Shown here piece by piece: positions 15,219 through 24,288 of a DNA stretch of 64,000 nt. The notes under the pieces are model-generated. The model had not been told where the DNA came from and made no database searches. It was given only the letters and a program-made list of their open reading frames with translations. The DNA lies in assembly GCA_045604965.1 (NCBI GenBank), contig JAZUPB010000035.1, positions 54,774 to 118,773 of the forward strand. Direction: 5' to 3'. How positions within the stretch are numbered: the first letter of the stretch is position 1; the number at the start of each line of letters is the position of its first letter. A program made the translations under genes and the position numbers. The DNA comes from JAISGQ01 sp045604965 (GTDB lineage: Bacteria; Bacillota; Clostridia; Oscillospirales; Acutalibacteraceae).

Positions 15219-17984
15219 ATGAACAATTCGGTCCTTTCTCTTGACGGTTTTGCTCAGAAGGCTCGTGAGGTCGTTGCTGAAGGCTGCGTGCTGCTTCGCA
15301 ATGAAAATTGCGCACTGCCCATTCTCCCTCAGAGCCGTGTAGCTGTTTTCGGACGCACTCAGATGAATTATTACAAAAGCGGTCTTGGCTCAGGCGGTCT
15401 TGTAAATGCAAAATATGTTACAGGCATTTACGAAGCACTTGAAAAAAATGAGGATTATATCCTTGATCCTCAGGTTCGTGAAGTTTACGTCAACTGGACA
15501 AAGGAAAACCCCTTTGACAAGGGCGACGGTTGGTCTTTCCACCCCTGGTTTCAGAAGGAAATGCCCCTTGACGAAGCTCTCGTCCGCACTGCCGCAGGAA
15601 ACAATGACGCGGCACTTGTAATTCTCGGACGTACTGCCGGTGAAGATAACGACAACGGACCTCAGGAAGGCAGCTGGAAACTTACAAAAGAAGAAGAAGC
15701 TATGCTCGATATGGTATGCCGTAATTTTGAGCGTTCTGTAGTTATTCTCAATACGGGCAATATAATAGATATGACCTGGGTCGAAAAATATCAGCCATCT
15801 GCTGTAATGTATGTCTGGCAGGGCGGTCAGGAAGGCGGACCCGGTGTTGCAGATGTGCTCTGCGGAAGAGTATCTCCCTGCGGAAAGCTCACCGATACCA
15901 TCGCTGCAAATATCGAAGACTATCCCTCTGACAAAAACTTCGGACACAAGGATAAATGTATATACGCTGAGGACATTTATGTCGGATACCGCTACTTTGA
16001 GACTTTTGCAAAAGACAAAGTACTCTATCCCTTCGGCTTTGGTCTTTCTTATTCCTCATTCTGCTGCAAGCCTGTCTCTCTTGACTGGGATTCAAAGGCT
16101 GCCGTTGTCCGTTGTTCTGTTGAAAACACAGGTGAATATGCCGGAAAGGAAGTAGTCCAGATCTATGCTGAGCTTCCTCAGGGCAAGCTCGGAAAACCCA
16201 GTCTCACGCTTTGCGGTTTTTCCAAAACACGCACTCTTAAGCCCGGTGAAACAGAGGATATTGAGATAACCGTGCCTGTTGACCGCATCTACTCATATGA
16301 CGACAGCGGCGTAACAGGTCACCGTTCCTGCTATGTTCTCGAGGAAGGTATGTATTCCTTCTATGCAGGGAGTAATGTCCGCTGCCTCGAAAAGGTCGGT
16401 TCCTTTGAGATAGATGAAACAAAGGTTATCGCTCAATTTGAGGAATGCTGTGCTCCCGTTGAAAAGTTTGAGAGATTCAAAAACAATAACGGGCAGCTTG
16501 CTTACGAAGATGTTCCCGTTAAGAGCATCAGTTCCGCTCAGCGCAGACTCGACCGTATGCCTAAGGAGATAGCTCCCACAGAGTTCAAAGGACTGCTTCT
16601 CAAGGATGTTGCAGACGGCAAGTGCACTATGGAAGAATTTGTTGCTCAGATGACTGACGACGATCTCTGCTGCATCGTTCGCGGCGAAGGTATGAGTTCA
16701 AGCAGAGTTACCCCCGGCACTGCAGGCTGTATCGGCGGCGTTACCGACAGACTTGTAAATGATTTCGGCATCGCTTCTGCCTGCTGCTCCGACGGTCCCA
16801 GCGGCATACGTATGGACTGCGGAAACACTGCATTTTCAATGCCTAACGGCACCTGTCAGGCCTGTACCTGGAATGAGGAACTAATCGCTGAGCTTTACTA
16901 CTTCGAGGGTCTCGAAATGCGCAAGTATCAGGTTGACAATCTTCTCGGACCCGGTATGAATATTCACCGTCACCCCCTCAACGGCCGTAACTTTGAATAT
17001 TTCTCAGAAGATCCGATTCTTACCGGACGTATGGCTGTTGCTCAGCTCAACGGTATGCATAAGAGCGGCGTAACTGCTACAATCAAGCACTATGCCACCA
17101 ACAATCAGGAATTTAACCGCAGACGTGTTGATTCAATTGTTTCCGAACGAGCACTGCGCGAAATATATCTCAAGGGTTTTGAAATCGCGGTCCGTGAAGG
17201 CAACGCACGTTCTGTTATGACTACATATAACCCTCTCAACAGCTGCTGGACTGCAAGCCATTATGACCTTGTTACCACCATTCTCCACGATGAATGGGGA
17301 TTTGACGGCATCGTTATGACCGACTGGTGGGCAATGGGCTCTGAAGACGGCAAGGAGCCTTCTACCAAGAACGTAGCATCTATGGTTCGCGCTCAGAATG
17401 ACCTGTTTATGGTTAACAACAACCCTGCTGAAAACAGCGGTGATGATGATTCAGCAGAAAGTCTTGCAAAAGGAACTGTTGAAAGAGCTGAGTATCAGCG
17501 CTGCGCTATGAATATCTGCCGCTTCATTCTTGAAACACCTGCTTTCCGCCGCTGTATCGGCCTTGTCAGCGAGGAAGACCGTCAGCTGCAGCAGCTGCGT
17601 GACGACGAAGGTGACGTTGTTCTTCAGGTTCCCGAAATCAATGTTGGTGTTGATGCATTCATCGACGGTTCTGAGATCGACACCTCCGGCGGCCAGGCTA
17701 CTCTCTTCCAGATGAAGCTTGAATCACGCGGTCAGTATGAAATCACCGTAACCTGCCGTGCTTCAGCTTCTGCTCCCGATACCGCTCAGCTGCCTATGTC
17801 TGTTTTTGTTGATTCAGATCTTATCGGCACAAAGGTTCTCAACGGTTCAGAGAAAGAATGGCAGGCTGTTACATTTACAACTCCTGAGATTGAAAGAAGA
17901 CTTATATTCTTTACAAAGTTCTTCTTTGCTGTCGGCGGACTGGAAATCAATGATGTTAAAATCAAGAGAATAAAGACTCTTTAA
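15219..17984 (+). CDS. domain-permuted family 3 glycoside hydrolase
   Basis: About 921 residues. The domain order is reversed relative to ordinary GH3 enzymes: the GH3 C-terminal sandwich comes first (LGRTAGEDNDNGPQEG near 138, WQGGQEGGPGVADVL near 204), then a fibronectin-III-like domain (about 290-400), then the TIM-barrel (SDGPSGIRMD near 525, GPGMNIHRHPLNGRNFEYF near 577, KHYATNNQEFNRRR near 620) with the nucleophile Asp in VMTDWWAMGSE near 700. This arrangement is known from rumen beta-glucosidases such as those of Ruminococcus albus. A final beta-rich domain (about 800-915) looks like a carbohydrate-binding module. ATG at 15219 follows GGAGG; the ATG six codons earlier does not. No signal peptide, so likely intracellular. 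Confidence 0.93.
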   Translation: MNNSVLSLDGFAQKAREVVAEGCVLLRNENCALPILPQSRVAVFGRTQMNYYKSGLGSGGLVNAKYVTGIYEALEKNEDYILDPQVREVYVNWTKENPFDKGDGWSFHPWFQKEMPLDEALVRTAAGNNDAALVILGRTAGEDNDNGPQEGSWKLTKEEEAMLDMVCRNFERSVVILNTGNIIDMTWVEKYQPSAVMYVWQGGQEGGPGVADVLCGRVSPCGKLTDTIAANIEDYPSDKNFGHKDKCIYAEDIYVGYRYFETFAKDKVLYPFGFGLSYSSFCCKPVSLDWDSKAAVVRCSVENTGEYAGKEVVQIYAELPQGKLGKPSLTLCGFSKTRTLKPGETEDIEITVPVDRIYSYDDSGVTGHRSCYVLEEGMYSFYAGSNVRCLEKVGSFEIDETKVIAQFEECCAPVEKFERFKNNNGQLAYEDVPVKSISSAQRRLDRMPKEIAPTEFKGLLLKDVADGKCTMEEFVAQMTDDDLCCIVRGEGMSSSRVTPGTAGCIGGVTDRLVNDFGIASACCSDGPSGIRMDCGNTAFSMPNGTCQACTWNEELIAELYYFEGLEMRKYQVDNLLGPGMNIHRHPLNGRNFEYFSEDPILTGRMAVAQLNGMHKSGVTATIKHYATNNQEFNRRRVDSIVSERALREIYLKGFEIAVREGNARSVMTTYNPLNSCWTASHYDLVTTILHDEWGFDGIVMTDWWAMGSEDGKEPSTKNVASMVRAQNDLFMVNNNPAENSGDDDSAESLAKGTVERAEYQRCAMNICRFILETPAFRRCIGLVSEEDRQLQQLRDDEGDVVLQVPEINVGVDAFIDGSEIDTSGGQATLFQMKLESRGQYEITVTCRASASAPDTAQLPMSVFVDSDLIGTKVLNGSEKEWQAVTFTTPEIERRLIFFTKFFFAVGGLEINDVKIKRIKTL

Positions 17985-18008
17985 TGCATAAATCGGAGGT
18001 CTGAAATT

Positions 18009-19724
18009 ATGATCAGTCAGAAAATTCGCTCCATTGCACCTGAGCAGGATCCCTTGCGCATGGGTATGGGCTGGACTGTTGACGATCTTGCAAAGCCCCA
18101 GATAATGGTGGAAAGCACATTCGGAGACAGTCACCCCGGAAGCGCACATTTGCTCTCACTTGTTGAGGAAACAGTATCTGCTATAGCCACCTCCGGCGGC
18201 AAAGCCGCAAGATACTTTGCTACCGATATATGCGACGGTATGGCTCAGGGTCACGACGGTATGAACTACTCTCTGGTAAGCCGCGACACTATCGCCAATA
18301 TGATAGAGATTCACGCAGGTGCCACACCCTTTGACGGTGGTGTATTTATCTCCAGCTGTGACAAGGCTGTCCCTGCTCACCTTATGGGTATAGGTCGGGT
18401 AAATATGCCCTCTATTCTCGTTACCGGCGGTGTTATGGATGCAGGTCCCGACCTGCTCACTCTCGAGCAGATAGGTATTTACGCCGCAAAGTGCGCACGC
18501 GGTGAAATAACCTCTGACAAGCTTCAGTGGTACAAGCAGCACGCCTGTCCCAGCTGCGGCGCCTGCTCCTTTATGGGCACTGCATCTACTATGCAGGTTA
18601 TGGGTGAAGCTCTCGGACTTATGCTGCCCGGCACTGCTCTCCTCCCTGCTACCAGCGACATTCTTCTCGAAACCGCCCGCAAGGCAGGCGAGCAGATAAT
18701 GAAGCTTTCTGCTCAGGGTTTGCGTCCACGTGATATTGTAACTGTAAAATCTTTCGAAAACGCTGTTATGGTTCACGCCGCTATTTCCGGTTCGACAAAC
18801 AGCCTTCTTCATATTCCTGCTATTGCCCGTGAATTCGGAATCGAATTTGATGCCGAAATGTTTGACCGTATGCATCGCGGTGCTCATTACCTGCTTGATA
18901 TACGTCCTGCAGGACGCTGGCCCGCACAGTTCTTCACCTATGCGGGCGGTGTTCCAAGAGTTATGGAAGAAATCCGCTCGGTTCTCCATCTTGACGTTAT
19001 GACCGTAACAGGCAAGACTCTCGGCGAAAACCTCGATGAGCTTAAGGCAAACAGTTATTACGACAACTGCGACGAGGCCTGCAGAAAGGTCGGACTTAAA
19101 TGGCAGGATATCATCCGTCCTTACGATGACGCTATCGGAACAGACGGTGCTATCGCCATTCTTAAAGGAAATCTTGCACCCGATGGTGCAGTTATCAAGC
19201 ACACCGCCTGCCCCAAGGAAATGTTCTCCGCTGTGCTTCGCGCTCGTCCTTTTGACTGTGAGGAAGATGCTCAGCAGGCTGTTCTGCGCCACGATATAAA
19301 AGCCGGCGATGCGGTTCTTATCCGTTATGAAGGCCCCAAGGGCTCCGGTATGCCTGAGATGTTCTACACATCAGAGGCAATTTCTTCCGATCCCGAGCTT
19401 GGTCGCAGTATCGCACTCATTACCGACGGCAGATTCTCCGGCGCTTCCACCGGTCCTTCTATCGGTCACGTCTCTCCCGAAGCTGCCGAAGGCGGTCCTA
19501 TCGCTCTGGTTGAGGAAAACGACCTTATATATATTGATATACCCTCAAGAAAGCTTGAAATTGTCGGCATGAACGGCGAAAGAAAAAGCCCTGAAGAAAT
19601 TGCTGCTGTGCTTGCTGAAAGGCGCGAAAAATGGGAAAAACGTCCGCAGAAATATACAGACGGCGTGCTGAAGATCTTCAGCGAGCACGCTCAATCCCCT
19701 ATGAAGGGCGGAAATATGGTTTAA
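18009..19724 (+). CDS. IlvD/Edd family dehydratase (probable sugar-acid dehydratase)
   Basis: 571 residues of the iron-sulfur dehydratase superfamily that includes dihydroxy-acid dehydratase, phosphogluconate dehydratase and aldonate dehydratases. Cluster-binding cysteines appear in ISSCDKAVP near 119 and ACPSCGACSFMGT near 178; SGSTNS and GGVPRVMEEI follow. Compared with true IlvD the motif reads CDKAVPAHLMG rather than CDK-x-PGMLMA, and the gene sits 24 nt after a glycosidase with no branched-chain amino acid genes nearby, which favours a sugar-acid substrate. That choice is inference. GGAGG precedes the ATG and a terminator follows the stop. Confidence 0.8.
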   Translation: MISQKIRSIAPEQDPLRMGMGWTVDDLAKPQIMVESTFGDSHPGSAHLLSLVEETVSAIATSGGKAARYFATDICDGMAQGHDGMNYSLVSRDTIANMIEIHAGATPFDGGVFISSCDKAVPAHLMGIGRVNMPSILVTGGVMDAGPDLLTLEQIGIYAAKCARGEITSDKLQWYKQHACPSCGACSFMGTASTMQVMGEALGLMLPGTALLPATSDILLETARKAGEQIMKLSAQGLRPRDIVTVKSFENAVMVHAAISGSTNSLLHIPAIAREFGIEFDAEMFDRMHRGAHYLLDIRPAGRWPAQFFTYAGGVPRVMEEIRSVLHLDVMTVTGKTLGENLDELKANSYYDNCDEACRKVGLKWQDIIRPYDDAIGTDGAIAILKGNLAPDGAVIKHTACPKEMFSAVLRARPFDCEEDAQQAVLRHDIKAGDAVLIRYEGPKGSGMPEMFYTSEAISSDPELGRSIALITDGRFSGASTGPSIGHVSPEAAEGGPIALVEENDLIYIDIPSRKLEIVGMNGERKSPEEIAAVLAERREKWEKRPQKYTDGVLKIFSEHAQSPMKGGNMV

Positions 19725-19732
19725 GTCATATA

Positions 19733-19763
19733 AAAAAACGTGGTGTTTTACACCACGTTTTTT
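19733..19763. terminator. bidirectional terminator
   Basis: Perfect arms AAAAAACGTGGTG / CACCACGTTTTTT with a 5-nt loop between the convergent dehydratase and membrane-protein genes. Confidence 0.9.
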
Positions 19764-19779
19764 GCTTCAGTCGCTTTGT

Positions 19780-21063
19780 TTATTTCCTGTTTGATGGTTT
19801 TTGAGCTGTTCGTTCGATTATCGCTTTTGTTCTGCTCGAATCGCAGAAACCGTCCCAGTACCATTCGACACTGTCATAGCGGTAATCAAAGCCTATGTAC
19901 TCATTCTCTGCTTCTTCCTCTTCATTTTCATACTCAGCGTCTTCATCGTCATTCGTCACCATAAAGCTGAGCGTCTTCTTTTCTTCATCGATTTTAAATC
20001 CGCTGATTATATTGCAATATCCCATTTCAATCTGCTCTGCTTCTTTTTCGGCATCTCCTGCCAAAAACTCGGCATTTCTAAGCACCATAAGTACATTCCA
20101 GTATGTTTTTGAAATATCATCAGAGGCTTCGGCGTTGGTCATATAGATAAACACATCTGAGCCTTTTCGTTCAATTGCAGATGTATCGGAAAAATTCGGT
20201 TTGAGCATAATGCCCTCTTTTGTTTCTGCGTATTCCGCAGTGTCTGTACTTTTCTTTGCCTTGTAAGTATATTTTACATTCACAAGCTCAGTAAATCTTG
20301 TTTTTGAAAGAGAATTGAGCACTGTTCGCAGTGTACTGCCGTTCTTTTCGTTTATATCAAACTGAGAAAACGGTACAAGTATAAGCCTGTCATAATGCTT
20401 CGGATAGTCGAAACCATACTTTTTGCTGAGATATTCTCCTGTTACCTTATAACATTTTACACTCTTTCCAAGAGCATTTTCCTTCTTCAGGAGATTTGCC
20501 ATAAAGGACTTGTCAAGCTCCCAGTATTCTTCGTCATATACGTGAACAAAATCGCCGTACATAGAATCAAGCAGGTCCGAATCTTCTCCGGACATAACCT
20601 CAAAATATTTATCCGTTTTCTTTATTCTGTAAAATGCTCTTAAATTGGCATCGTCACGAACTGCAATCATATAAATCATTATTCCTAAGGTCATCAAAAA
20701 CACGCCGAAAAAATAATAATCAAGAAGATGTACAAACACTATAGGCCATATCGGCATCATAAGAATTATGATTATCCAGTAAACTGAATTGAATTTCGTT
20801 TTGGACATATATTGCAGTGCTATATACCGGACTGCTTCCACAGGGTAATTCTTTTCTTTTTTTCCTTTTACTGCAAGGGCAATTATCCCTGCAACTGCGG
20901 CTATTACAAACATAGCTATACTGCCGATGCCAAGCAGTCCGACTATGGCGTACTGCCAGTCCCACTGAAGGTTTTCCATTACGGAGATTACTCCCGAAAC
21001 ACCCATCATTTCGAACGCTATGAGAAACAATAGAGCTATGGGATGTTTTTTGATTACCTTCAT
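19780..21063 (-). CDS. membrane protein of unknown function
   Basis: 427 residues. Four hydrophobic segments fall in the N-terminal third (about 8-28, 36-66, 95-113, 115-136), followed by a soluble region of some 290 residues with an acidic run (NDDEDAEYENEEEEAENEY near 375-393). I do not recognise a family. Its ATG overlaps the stop codon of the upstream esterase gene by 4 nt, so the two are translationally coupled and probably work together or are merely co-transcribed. Ends at a shared bidirectional terminator. Confidence 0.75.
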   Translation of the reverse strand: MKVIKKHPIALLFLIAFEMMGVSGVISVMENLQWDWQYAIVGLLGIGSIAMFVIAAVAGIIALAVKGKKEKNYPVEAVRYIALQYMSKTKFNSVYWIIIILMMPIWPIVFVHLLDYYFFGVFLMTLGIMIYMIAVRDDANLRAFYRIKKTDKYFEVMSGEDSDLLDSMYGDFVHVYDEEYWELDKSFMANLLKKENALGKSVKCYKVTGEYLSKKYGFDYPKHYDRLILVPFSQFDINEKNGSTLRTVLNSLSKTRFTELVNVKYTYKAKKSTDTAEYAETKEGIMLKPNFSDTSAIERKGSDVFIYMTNAEASDDISKTYWNVLMVLRNAEFLAGDAEKEAEQIEMGYCNIISGFKIDEEKKTLSFMVTNDDEDAEYENEEEEAENEYIGFDYRYDSVEWYWDGFCDSSRTKAIIERTAQKPSNRK

Positions 21064-21893
21064 TTTTCTCCCTCCTGATGTGCATAATAATTTTCCATTG
21101 CATATTCGAATCTTTCTTCGAATTTTGCTATTGCTTCTTTGCTTATCTTTTTAAACGGCATAAGCATATCGAAGGCGTGAAAGCCTTTGCGGTAAACATC
21201 GACAGATGCTTCTATTCCTGCTTTATTGAGGTTATCAATATATGTAAGTGTCTCACAGTAAAAAGCGTCGGTATCTCCTACAAAGGTATATGCAGGCGGT
21301 AAATTTGAATAATCGGTCTGCCGTGACGGAGCTGCATAGGCAGGCACATTTTTTTGCCACAAATCTCCGAGATACAGCTTCCAGGCTTTATGGTTTTTCT
21401 TTGTATTCCACGTAAACCCGTGATTATCTTTTGAGGATTCCGTATCGTTGTCGTCTATCATCGGATATATAGGCATCTGGAATGCTATATTTATTTCACC
21501 TTTATCTCTTGCGTACATACAGAGTGCCGCTGTCAGTCCGCCTCCTGCACTCTCGCCGCCCACCATTATCTGACTGCTGTTTATCCCCAGCTCATCCGCG
21601 TGATTCTTGAGATAAATCAAAGCAGCATAGCAGTCTTCCAACGCTGCCGGATACGGTGCTTTGCCTGAAAGTGTATATTCCGGTGTTACTACCACCGCAC
21701 CATACTTTTTCACAAGCGGCAGCGCTCTTGACATATATATCATTCCTGCCATACCTGTTGCGTATCCGCCGCCGTGTATCCATAGCACGCCCGGCGACTT
21801 CTGTTTTGTCTGTTCTTTAGGGCGGAGAATGATTATTTTCATTTTTCGTCCGCCGCTTTTGATGTTAATCTTTTCTGATATATAGTTCTTCAT
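21060..21893 (-). CDS. alpha/beta hydrolase, HSL-type esterase
   Basis: About 277 residues of the hormone-sensitive-lipase-like esterase family. The oxyanion motif WIHGGGYATG lies near residue 40, the nucleophile elbow GGESAGGGL near 114, and the late Asp (FVGDTDAF) and His (KGFHAFD) complete the triad. The start at 21893 (MKNYISEKIN) is chosen because AAGGA precedes it; the reading frame is open further upstream but without a ribosome site. No signal peptide, so a cytoplasmic acyl/acetyl esterase is likely, possibly deacetylating imported oligosaccharides given the nearby glycosidases. Coupled to the following membrane-protein gene by a 4-nt overlap. Confidence 0.87.
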   Translation of the reverse strand: MKNYISEKINIKSGGRKMKIIILRPKEQTKQKSPGVLWIHGGGYATGMAGMIYMSRALPLVKKYGAVVVTPEYTLSGKAPYPAALEDCYAALIYLKNHADELGINSSQIMVGGESAGGGLTAALCMYARDKGEINIAFQMPIYPMIDDNDTESSKDNHGFTWNTKKNHKAWKLYLGDLWQKNVPAYAAPSRQTDYSNLPPAYTFVGDTDAFYCETLTYIDNLNKAGIEASVDVYRKGFHAFDMLMPFKKISKEAIAKFEERFEYAMENYYAHQEGEK

Positions 21894-21970
21894 AATGATT
21901 CCTTTTTGTTTTTTCTCTTTTATTATACTTTTAACTTTTGCTGCAGGCAATATTAAATTCAATATTAATA

Positions 21971-21999
21971 AAGCTCTCCCCGGAAAACAGGGAGAGCTT
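21971..21999 (-). terminator. terminator of the GltD-like gene
   Basis: Perfect arms AAGCTCTCCC / GGGAGAGCTT with a 9-nt loop immediately after the gene; T-rich downstream on the minus strand. Confidence 0.75.
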
Positions 22000-22002
22000 C
22001 GA

Positions 22003-23232
22003 TTATTCTTTCGGCAGACTTTGAATATATTTATGCATCGCTTCTGCGACTTTTTTGCTGTGATTTACTGCCTCAACCACATTGCGCGCTCCGTTTACAA
22101 CATCTCCTGACGCAAATATTCCGGGGCGGCTGGTCTGTCCGTTTTCATCTGCCACCAGAAGTCCGCGTGTATTGGTATCGAGCCCTGTGGTGGTTGTGAC
22201 AATAGTATTCTGAGGCCCCTGACTTATTGATATTATTACACTGTCTGCCTTATACAGCTTATCGCTGCCCTCTATATCTGTTATATTCTGATCTTCATCC
22301 TCAAGAAGATCTCGGAATATTACTCCCTCGTCAACTATTTCCACCGGACGCTTGTTGTATTCAAATTTAACACCCTCAAGCTGTGCATATCTGAACTCGT
22401 GTGTGCTTGCGGCAACTTCCTTCCTCAGCGAAAAGCAGGTGATATCCTGCACACCCTTCCTCAGTGCCGTTCTCGCAACATCCATCGCCGCGTTTCCTGC
22501 TCCGATGACGATTACCTTTTCACCAAGCTTGTAACTGTCAGGATTATTAAGATAATTGATACCGAAATGGACATTTCCGAAAGTCTCGCCCTTAATGTGC
22601 AATGCATTGGGCTTCCATATGCCTGTGCCTATGAATATTGCCTTATATCCGTCTCTGAAAAGATCATCAATCCCTATTGCAGTACCGATTCTGGTGTTTG
22701 GGCGTATTTTGATTCCTTTTAGCTCAAGGTGACGGTACTGTATATCATCAAGCACCGATTTCGGCAGCCTGAATTCGGGAATTCCATATCGCAGTATTCC
22801 GCCTATCTTATCGTTGCTCTCAAATATCGTAACCTGATAGCCATAGCGAGCCATAAGAATTGCAATTGTTATACCTGCAGGACCCGATCCAACAATCGCT
22901 ACCTTTATTCCATTTGAGGGATGAGGTCCGTTGGTCATCTTAGGTGCATATGCGCCGGAAACATAACTTTCTATTGTTGAAAAATGAACAGGTGCACCCT
23001 TTTTTCCCAGCACACAATGCCCTTCACACTGTTTTTCGTGGTCGCATATGAGACTGCATACCGTTGTCAAAGGATTGTTTTCAAAAAGCAGCCAACCTGC
23101 CTCATTCAGTTTGTTTTCTTTCAGAAGTCTGATGACTTCAGGTATCGGTGTGTTTATCGGGCAGCCCTTCTGACACTGCGGATTCTTGCAGCCAAGACAG
23201 CGGTTTGCCTCGTCCATAACGTGGAGCGCCAT
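22003..23232 (-). CDS. GltD-like FAD/NAD(P)-dependent oxidoreductase
   Basis: 409 residues related to the small subunit of glutamate synthase and to NfnB-type flavoproteins. The N-terminal Cys pattern CLGCKNPQCQKGCP near residue 13 and CSLICDHEKQCEGHC near 59 would bind two iron-sulfur clusters; the FAD-binding motif VAIVGSGPAG lies near 110 and the NAD(P)-binding VIVIGAGNAAMD near 240. GIFASGDVVNGA near 372 closes the FAD site. No large glutamate synthase subunit or NfnA gene is next to it, so its electron partner is unknown. GGGAGG precedes the ATG. Confidence 0.87.
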   Translation of the reverse strand: MALHVMDEANRCLGCKNPQCQKGCPINTPIPEVIRLLKENKLNEAGWLLFENNPLTTVCSLICDHEKQCEGHCVLGKKGAPVHFSTIESYVSGAYAPKMTNGPHPSNGIKVAIVGSGPAGITIAILMARYGYQVTIFESNDKIGGILRYGIPEFRLPKSVLDDIQYRHLELKGIKIRPNTRIGTAIGIDDLFRDGYKAIFIGTGIWKPNALHIKGETFGNVHFGINYLNNPDSYKLGEKVIVIGAGNAAMDVARTALRKGVQDITCFSLRKEVAASTHEFRYAQLEGVKFEYNKRPVEIVDEGVIFRDLLEDEDQNITDIEGSDKLYKADSVIISISQGPQNTIVTTTTGLDTNTRGLLVADENGQTSRPGIFASGDVVNGARNVVEAVNHSKKVAEAMHKYIQSLPKE

Positions 23233-23254
23233 ATTCTTTGCCTCCCAGTATTTT

Positions 23255-23275
23255 TTACATTGTTATTTTAACCAT
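23255..23275 (-). CDS. possible 6-residue leader ORF
   Basis: Minus-strand ATG GTT AAA ATA ACA ATG TAA (peptide MVKITM) follows a strong GAGGAG at a suitable distance and ends about 20 nt before the GltD-like start codon, which has its own GGGAGG. It may be a leader peptide or chance; nothing about it suggests a specific effector. Confidence 0.2.
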   Translation of the reverse strand: MVKITM

Positions 23276-23338
23276 ATTTTTCTCCTCATTCAATGCACAA
23301 TACGGCTGCGCATATTACGTTTCAGTTCTTTTTGCAAG

Positions 23339-23373
23339 AAAACGGAAGGCATTTTACTGCTGCCTTCCGTTTT
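23339..23373 (-). terminator. terminator of the pglX operon
   Basis: Perfect 13-bp arms AAAACGGAAGGCA / TGCCTTCCGTTTT with a 9-nt loop, ending 3 nt from the last stop codon of the operon. Confidence 0.88.
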
Positions 23374-23376
23374 CTG

Positions 23377-24264
23377 TTATCTGATTTTTTCCAGAACATC
23401 TGCAAATTTTTCGTAATTAACCTTAACTCCGTCGTCAAGGTCAATTTCGATTTTCTGCTCTGCAAGGCAAAGCAGTTTTTCATCAAACTGCTTTGCCTCA
23501 TAAAATTGTTCTTCCAGCTTTATCATCTGTTTTTTGGTCTTGTTTTTCTCTGAGCTTGATACATTCTCAACCGAATTACTTTTATTTGCTGCCTGCATAC
23601 TTAAATACGCCAGACGTCTGCAGACATATTCTTTATGCATTCGTTCCGGCAGGTCATTTTTATATCGGTGCATATAAACGAGCGCTTTGAATCCGTTTTT
23701 TCTGCCCGACGAAAACATCCAATATATTGGTCGTTTCTGATATGTTTTAACGTGATCCGCATAAAAGGTGTTCAGAAAATAACAGCGTATCACCTCGCGC
23801 GGTGTCCCTTTTCCTTCCAGCCCGTCAGCGATAAAACTGAGGTTTTCTTCCAGTGTTTCGCTTCCGTAAACTGTCTCGACCCACTTTATAAAGTGTTCTG
23901 TTATATCATTTTCAAAACATTCATCGTCGCATATGGGAATGATATTATCCTTTACAGGAATTACCGTCTTATATCTGCTTATATCCCACTCTCCGCCTGC
24001 ATATATAACCCCTTCTTCGTCAAGGGAATATCTGCCGAATATACAGCCCACTGCATAGGATATCAGCGATTTTATCTCACGCTGAAGATGTGCTCTGCGC
24101 ACAGTGATATATTTATCCTCCACCTCAGGTGCAAGCTCATCTTCCAGTCCGTACAGATCTATAAATATACGGTTGAGTTCTTCTTCATTTTCCTTGAGGC
24201 GCTCGAAACGCTCTTCGCATTGTTTTTCCCATTCTCTGTATTTATCTGCTATCAGCCGTGCCAT
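23377..24264 (-). CDS. pglX: PglX C-terminal domain as a separate protein
   Basis: 295 residues corresponding to the C-terminal part of BREX-1 PglX, not to a methyltransferase. Recognisable PglX segments in order are NEEELNRIFIDLYGL near 27, LISYAVGCIFGRYSL near 88, YAGGEWD near 108, KRPIYWMFSSGRKNGFKAL near 200 and the extreme C-terminal IDLDDGVKVNYEKFADVL. In full-length PglX this region follows directly after the WDFKxHPL motif that ends both upstream genes. It has its own start with GAGGTG upstream and lies 24 nt after the second methyltransferase gene, so the split is a genuine gene boundary rather than an obvious frameshift. It may be a shared subunit for both methyltransferases. Confidence 0.85.
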   Translation of the reverse strand: MARLIADKYREWEKQCEERFERLKENEEELNRIFIDLYGLEDELAPEVEDKYITVRRAHLQREIKSLISYAVGCIFGRYSLDEEGVIYAGGEWDISRYKTVIPVKDNIIPICDDECFENDITEHFIKWVETVYGSETLEENLSFIADGLEGKGTPREVIRCYFLNTFYADHVKTYQKRPIYWMFSSGRKNGFKALVYMHRYKNDLPERMHKEYVCRRLAYLSMQAANKSNSVENVSSSEKNKTKKQMIKLEEQFYEAKQFDEKLLCLAEQKIEIDLDDGVKVNYEKFADVLEKIR

Positions 24265-24288
24265 TCATTCACCTCATTCCTAATTTAG

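Noticed and set aside
15390..15947. 185-codon minus-strand frame inside the GH3 gene
   Set aside because: Antisense of conserved GH3 sequence, no ribosome site or domain.
18156..19292. 378-codon open frame on the minus strand
   Set aside because: It is the antisense of the dehydratase gene, which has clear iron-sulfur motifs, a ribosome site and a terminator; the reverse frame shows no recognisable domain.
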